A DNA stretch of 64,000 nt, taken from Gentiana macrophylla (lineage: Eukaryota; Streptophyta; Magnoliopsida; Gentianales; Gentianaceae). Below, piece after piece: positions 57,510-64,000 of the stretch. The stretch is from the NCBI GenBank assembly GCA_026214975.1, contig JAOBSW010000979.1, positions 1 to 64,000 on the forward strand, read 5' to 3'. The notes under the pieces were generated by a model that worked only from the letters and a program-made list of their open reading frames with translations, was not told the DNA's origin and made no database searches. A program made the position numbers and the translations under genes. Each line of letters starts with the position of its first letter. Positions within the stretch are counted from its first letter, which is position 1.

Positions 57510-58505
57510 ATGGCTCGTCTCAGCACTTTGGCTATGGCTGCGCTCATCCTCTTCTTGGTTCTCTCCACCACCACCACAGGTATATATCACTTTCATACAA
57601 ATCATACTTGTGACAAAAGCGGCGCGCTTTAGGCACGGACAGAACTAGAGGGCCTGATTTTTATTTTCGATACATAAATAATCTTATATAATTCAGTCCA
57701 ACACAATTAGTTATCTTAATCCAGCCCACCCGATCGTACAAAAATACTCTATTAGCCCACTCGATCAACAATTCCTGGTTCCGTCCCTGGCTTTAGGTAA
57801 TCGGAAATATGCATGCGTGCGGCGTGCCAGAAATTTGTCTGGCGTTTTGTCTTTTAGTACTATGAATCATTATATGGGTCAATAATAATGCATTCTGGGG
57901 CCGGCATTATATACATTTGCCTGCATGCGATTGTTCTTCGATTATACTTTTATTTGAATTAATGGCCGTCTTTATATCGATCTATGGGTTTTTTTTTGTT
58001 TTTTTGTTTTTTTTTTCCTGAACAGCAAGCAAAATTTTATTAAGCTATATAGCAAGGCGACCGCTAGACCAAATTCTTTAGTATACACATAAATCTGTAA
58101 GAAAATATGGATCTACAGTTAACACGACAAATTCAAACTTTTTTGATGTTTTTTTTGTTTTTTCATTCTTGCAAAGACAATTTTCTATAATTAATTTATA
58201 CAAGAAAAATAATTAATTAATATAAATTGCATGCAGTTGAAGTTGAAGGTGAAGTGTATGGAGGTCTTCGAAAGATCCCAAAATCAAATAGTAAAAGCGA
58301 AACACATGAAAGGGAAAGGAAAATGATGAGGTCTGCACTCTTTGAAGAAGATTACACGGACGGAGAAGATTACACGGATGCAGATCCAAGAAAAAAATGT
58401 AAGGACGAACCTTGCGAAGGCAAGGATGACGATTACTGCCTTTTTGAAAAACGTTGCGGCGACTGCATTTATGGAAAATTCTGCACAGAAATGTACTCGT
58501 CGTGA
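57510..58505 (+). CDS. Gene 3: secreted six-cysteine peptide precursor (knottin-like), two exons
   Basis: Exon 1 is 57510-57579 and exon 2 is 58237-58505, joined in phase 1 across a GTATAT..TGCAG intron of 657 bp, giving 112 aa. It is the duplicate of gene 2. The signal peptide is MARLSTLAMAALILFLVLST.. with one residue changed in length. Exon 2 differs from gene 2 by one extra Glu codon, five amino-acid substitutions (N to I, E to A, E to D twice, H to Y) and four silent changes. All six cysteines, RCGDC and the tail TEMYSS are conserved, and no stop or frameshift occurs, so both copies appear to be kept functional. The acidic repeat DYTDGEDYTD is also kept. The intron carries a MITE not present in gene 2. 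Confidence 0.85.
57633..57789. mobile_element. Small hAT-like MITE in gene 3 intron
   Basis: Ends GCACGGACAGAACT and, in reverse complement, CAGGGACGGAACCA form imperfect inverted repeats. GCTTTAG flanks both sides (57626-57632, 57790-57796). It is 157 bp and absent from gene 2's intron, so it inserted after the duplication or was lost from C. Confidence 0.6.
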
Positions 58506-58607
58506 TTAGAAAGAGAATATATATCGATCTCATGCTATCATTTAATCTCTCTATATATATGGATCAGTGTTTTCATTTTTCAAACTAAAATAAGAGCGTA
58601 AAACGGG

Positions 58608-59078
58608 TTTTAAGTTGGCAGTTGGGCCTGATTCCCAGCATTTTCTTTTCCTTTTTTCGGGGAAATTTTCTTTTTTTCCTCTTACTTGTGTAGTGTTTTC
58701 AATTTCATGTTATTTCCTTTTGGTGAATTGGTTGCTGTTGTTATGTAATATCATAGTAATGGCCATCAAATATCTTTCTCAATTTCAAATACCTGTTTGA
58801 GGTATAAATACTGTATGTCTCCAAATCCTGTCCCCTTGATTTTTTTGTTTTTCCCTTTTTTTTCCGAAAGATTCTTTTTTTCTTTTTTTCTTCCTGGTAT
58901 GATTTGATCACCATGACCACGTAATGCTACAAACACAATCATTCACTGAAATGAAATTCTTATTAATTGATCAAGAATGTGATAAAAAGGGAATTTATAG
59001 AAGAAGAATGAAGATGAACACTTGGTTCAATAAAAAACAGGATCAATCTCAATTGATCCAATGGAAAAAAAAATATAT
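58608..59078. other. 470-bp insertion specific to copy D
   Basis: Copy C runs directly from gcgtaaaacggg to aatattggaataaaatg, whereas D has about 470 extra bases here. They are T-rich at first (ttttcttttccttttttcgg), with a tataaatactg near 58803. No coding sequence, terminal repeat or clear target duplication was found. Its origin is unknown. Confidence 0.6.
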
Positions 59079-60210
59079 ATTGGAATAAAATGAATAGCTA
59101 AGAACTGTATACGATCCCTCATTAACTAAATACTTCAACTTAATTTACAAAATGGATCAAAGATCCTTTAAAAAAGAAGAAAGAAGACTGCCTCCAGGAG
59201 ACTAACATCATCTTAATTAACACCTATTGAAAATGCCCTGAAGACATCAATAAAACATCTAAAACACTTCAATGTCAGCTGCATTTGCATTAGTGTGGAA
59301 CTGAATTGCTTGATTTTGGCAGCTAAATTTGTGTGAGACATCCTTCATCTTTAGCTAGAAACTGTTCAGGCCCCCCTCGTGACGGACAAGAGGAATAAAA
59401 AATTAATGTTAGAAACAGGAATTTTGTGAAGAATATGGTAGAAGAGGAGTGGATCCAATTGCTTTAGTAATACTAGTAATATACACGTCGTCCATAAGTG
59501 TTTTAGCGAAATAAAACTTATGAAATTTTAAAAATGACAATGTTAATTAATACATAATTTATTAAGTATATCTTCCTAAAAAATTATAAGTATGCTATTA
59601 ATGATAATTATACAAAATGATCTTATGTTTTTTTGTTACTTTTTTGAATGTGTAAATGCATGTACTTGATACATTTATCATCATTTTAAAGATAATAAGC
59701 ATTATGAATTTATGGATATATGTATCTAATATATATCAAGAATATATTCTTCATAATTATCTAAGAAACCAAATGGACATTTACAATATTTTTAAGCAAC
59801 TTTTGCAAAATTCTTACTCTAAATATAAACCCCTCATTTTGATAGAGTGCATGTAAAAAGTATAGTATGTGGGTTCATGTACATATTATTTTATATGATT
59901 ATTATATCTTACCTATGAATATAATTTAATGATTGTAAAATAACTCTTATTAAACAACATAACATTTGGGATAATGATCAAGTATGTTTAAACAAAGTAA
60001 CATATGAGATAATGATCAGTATATTAAAAAAATTGATGAAGGAATCTAAGATTCAGTTTAATTAGTATGATAGAAAGAAAGGTGAAGCCATATAATTTTA
60101 TTGTAGGTTGTAAAAGGTTAAACATATACTTTAATCATATAACTATCATTTAATTGTTCTCATTTAACTGATTAAATTGCCAAACCATGCATACCAATCC
60201 AACATATCTC
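59079..60210. other. 3' flank of gene 3, AT-rich, no gene seen
   Basis: Homologous to 52185-53345. It contains only short, non-conserved open stretches. Confidence 0.6.
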
Positions 60211-60214
60211 CCTG

Positions 60215-61240
60215 CATAATGAATGCGTTCATATTTGACGGATGGATTATGCAACCTGGAATTACTCTATCTTCAATCGTATTTGTCATACTATCTTTGG
60301 ATTATACATGATCAACTCATCTTATTTTTTCTCCTTCTCAAATTATCATTCCATTTATCACTCAGGCGAAGAATTCTTCGTGAGTCATGGACTACTTTAT
60401 ATGAAACATATGCAAAGCCCACCGTGGACGAATCAAACAAATTAAATAGTACCTCAAATCTATGCAAAAATGTACTTAAACATTCTTTAATTATCTTCAT
60501 GTTGTGAAAACTAAAGGTGATGAATTAGTCTACAGATCCAGATGATCTTGTGAAACTTATTTCAGACAAATTGAGAGATGCCTATAAAGAGTTGGCTAGG
60601 GTCTTCCAATCATGTGACACCCCTATTGATTTTGAAGAGCTCCATGAAAATCTACTTAATTATGAGACTCTTACGTAAAAATTACAGCCAGTTGCTTCTT
60701 GCTATAGCTCATTCAGCCATATGACATCCCTCTCAAAGTGCTGGTTCATTTTCACGTCTTAATATTCCTAATTATTGGAAACAGACACAAAATACTTTCA
60801 CGCATGGAGTAGGCTTGATTGTTTTGCCCTAAGAACCCTCTTTGGGTATTTTGGTGTGAAAATTGCAAGGACATTCAGAGAAATTGTGCAATTCTTACCA
60901 TGTTCAACCTCTTACAACTTTTTCTCATTTGGTCCAGCCCTTCAACATTGTATCCTCTTAAGCACCTTTGGATGCTCCGTAATTTGACATTACACAAGCC
61001 TTATCCTAGCAATGAAGACATCATGGTTGTTGATGGAAATAACATTGCCATCATACACACAGTTCTATTTTCTCTTCTCCTTCAAAATATTTTACATCGA
61101 ACAATGCTTGACGATGTCTGAAATCATCCAGGTTACAATTGAGTTGATATATGGGTTAAATAAACATCTGAGTGATGATCCAAATAATTGTTTCGAGTGG
61201 ATTTGAGAGTGGGCCTGCAAAACACAAAAAAATGTGAGGG
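60215..61240 (+). pseudogene. copia gag-to-protease remnant in copy D
   Basis: Across shifted plus frames: TLYETYAKPT (about 60390-60420), GRIKQIK, YLKSMQKCT, VVKTKGDELVYRS, then KLRDAYKELARVFQSCDTPI with DFEELHENLLNYET. This is the copia gag motif around DTPIxFEELHEKLxNxE. It is followed by SQSAGSFSRLNIPNYWKQ. Stops and frameshifts throughout. It duplicates 53350-54370. Confidence 0.75.
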
Positions 61241-62540
61241 GTGATAGAACTTTCTCCGAGGGGGATACTCTCATGCTCAAGAAAATATTTGAATAGAGGA
61301 ATTTTTGTTAAGAGAGTAAGCGAGAATGTATATGAAGCGTATTATGTGCATACCCTGTAATTAGGGATGATGATCATTTATATACCTCTCCCTAAGCTTG
61401 TGAGGGAGTAGATAATGATGCATTGAAGTCATGGTCAAGGGAGTTTGCCACATATTGATGTAATGGAGTGTGTTATGGAACAGTTATGGTTCAAGCTATA
61501 ATGGAACGTAATCAACGTATATTTTAGAGCCATCACTATGGCAGTTACTGTCATGAAGTAATGTCTGTGTGAAGTCCGTAACGATCATTGAAGATAATAT
61601 AACCGTTGCTTGAGGTCGATGATGACATGTATTGTATTGAGCATAAATGACCGAGGTAACCTACACAACGTCGACAATAAGAGAATATAGGCATCTTGTA
61701 TCTTACCGGTTATGAGGACAGAAGGCGACAAGCACCATGTCAGACAGAGGACGACATGTGTCATATCGGTTGAAGATATAAGGGCGGTATGCGTTGTACT
61801 AAAGATGGACCATGCTGGTTGAGGCTCGCTATCTAGATGAGCCCGTGTTGGCCCGAATGTTGATATGACCTTTATCACTCTATGTGAGTCTAAGGAGTAC
61901 CACATATAGGGTGACCGATCTCACTCATTTCAATATTCGTTGTGTTCCTAGCATGTCTCGTAATTTTTTATCTATCTCTTAGCTTTGTCAATCTCATAAT
62001 GTTTCTTTTGAAATCTTACCCTCTTAATTTCTTTGGTTTTGTATATACACATGTTTTGCAGGTTTTTGAGGTGTTTGGTTAAAAAGTACCCAAATTTCGA
62101 TTGGGAATAAGCCTGGAACAGTACAAGCATTGAAACACGAAAAATAGCAGAAAACGACGGTGGACGCGTGCCTACCCTGCCCTGGGCGCGGGCCTATCGA
62201 TGGCGAGAATTCAAAACGTTGCAGATGTGTTAGGCCGACTTCCTAGGTGACTTTAGGCCGACTTCATACACATGGGTCTATCGATTCAGAAAGTTCAGAG
62301 AGTTTCCGGTTAAACTAGGCGCGCGCCTAAGGTCCCAACAAAATTTAATATGTATATACATAAGACAGGACTTAAAATTAAAGGAGTTTCCTTTAAAAAA
62401 AAAAACTTAAAGCTGCTAAATAATGAACATTAATTTTATCAGACCTTAGGCCCAGTCCTCTTCAGTCTATGTCCAATGCGGCCGGTACACATTATTTCTT
62501 CAGTTCCAACATAAATCCAATGTCCAAGAATCCAAAGCCA
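61241..62540. other. Repetitive non-coding block of copy D
   Basis: Homologous to 54371-55815, with a short internal repeat of taggccgact near 62232-62256 not present in C. No gene was recognised. Confidence 0.4.
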
Positions 62541-62765
62541 AAGGAATCAGATTTAATTTGCAGTTGTTTCCTTGCGGCCGATTGACCGAGTCCATCTTCT
62601 AAATCATAACCCATAATCATACAATGAAATAAAAATCACCATGAAGCGTTGTAACGAAATTTATTTGCTAGAAACGCTTCTATGCGTTCAAATTTCAATT
62701 TTTATTCAACTCTCCACTAATAAACTATCAAACGCTCATTTGAAATTCCAAACTTTAACATCAAA
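62541..62765 (+). promoter_or_regulatory. Relic of gene-1-type promoter and 5' UTR in copy D
   Basis: Same alignment to the gene 1 promoter as at 55818-56035 (ggaatcagatttaatttgca, gcggccgattgaccgagtcc, atttttattcaactctcc). The gcggccgattga phrase is closer to the 1b promoter than the copy in C is. No exon 1 follows. Confidence 0.7.

Positions 62766-64000
<1,235 letters not shown>

Overview
This window is nuclear DNA from a flowering plant, most likely a eudicot. The evidence is AT-rich intergenic sequence, spliced small genes with plant-type TATA boxes and GT..AG introns, and dense nested plant transposons: Ty1/copia, Athila-, Tat- and chromovirus-type Ty3/gypsy, TRIM, CACTA, hAT, SINE and LINE. 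No bacterial-type operons, rRNA, tRNA or CRISPR array was seen. I cannot name the species.

Layout. 1-7473 is a decayed Ty1/copia element on the minus strand; only its 5' LTR (5779-7473) is in view. It sits inside an Athila-like Ty3/gypsy element (plus strand, 7474 to about 20940). That element is also split in its integrase zinc-finger region by a 4.24-kb CACTA element (8214-12452, TSD ATC). The CACTA element carries decayed fragments of host genes, all on the minus strand: a RING E3 ligase, an RS-domain splicing factor and a RAD6/UBC2-type E2. 20945-23775 is the 3' part of a Tat-lineage gypsy element with an antisense, intron-containing extra ORF and a 3' LTR. 23776-27886 (unit A) and 29905-34450 (unit B) are two related composite repeats bounded by gypsy RNase H pieces in opposite orientation. 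They hold an Athila-type LTR, primer-binding site and gag start, and an internal segment of about 845 bp is inverted between them. A complete 351-bp TRIM, a complete 720-bp hAT element, a Pack-MULE-like element and a TA-flanked insertion are nested in or between them.

Host genes. The clearest ones are a family of small secreted cysteine-rich peptides, each with a signal-peptide exon, a phase-1 intron, and a second exon encoding a propeptide and a C-terminal six-cysteine domain with an RCGDC core. Gene 1b (37012-38691, 93 aa) is preceded by a duplicated promoter plus exon 1 with no exon 2 (35159-35742). Genes 2 (51476-52076, 111 aa) and 3 (57510-58505, 112 aa) lie in a direct tandem duplication (51270-57144 and 57308-about 63943). 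Each duplicate also carries a relic of the gene-1-type promoter. The cysteine spacing resembles plant metallocarboxypeptidase-inhibitor knottins; this is a hypothesis, not a homology result. Between these clusters lie a second copia element (39158-about 42150, minus), an isolated exon resembling the C-terminal end of a sorting nexin (42469-42555), LTR debris (46860-49740) and a deletion derivative of a chromovirus-like element (50101-50930).

The locus reads as a small peptide-gene cluster expanding by segmental duplication inside a transposon-rich region.
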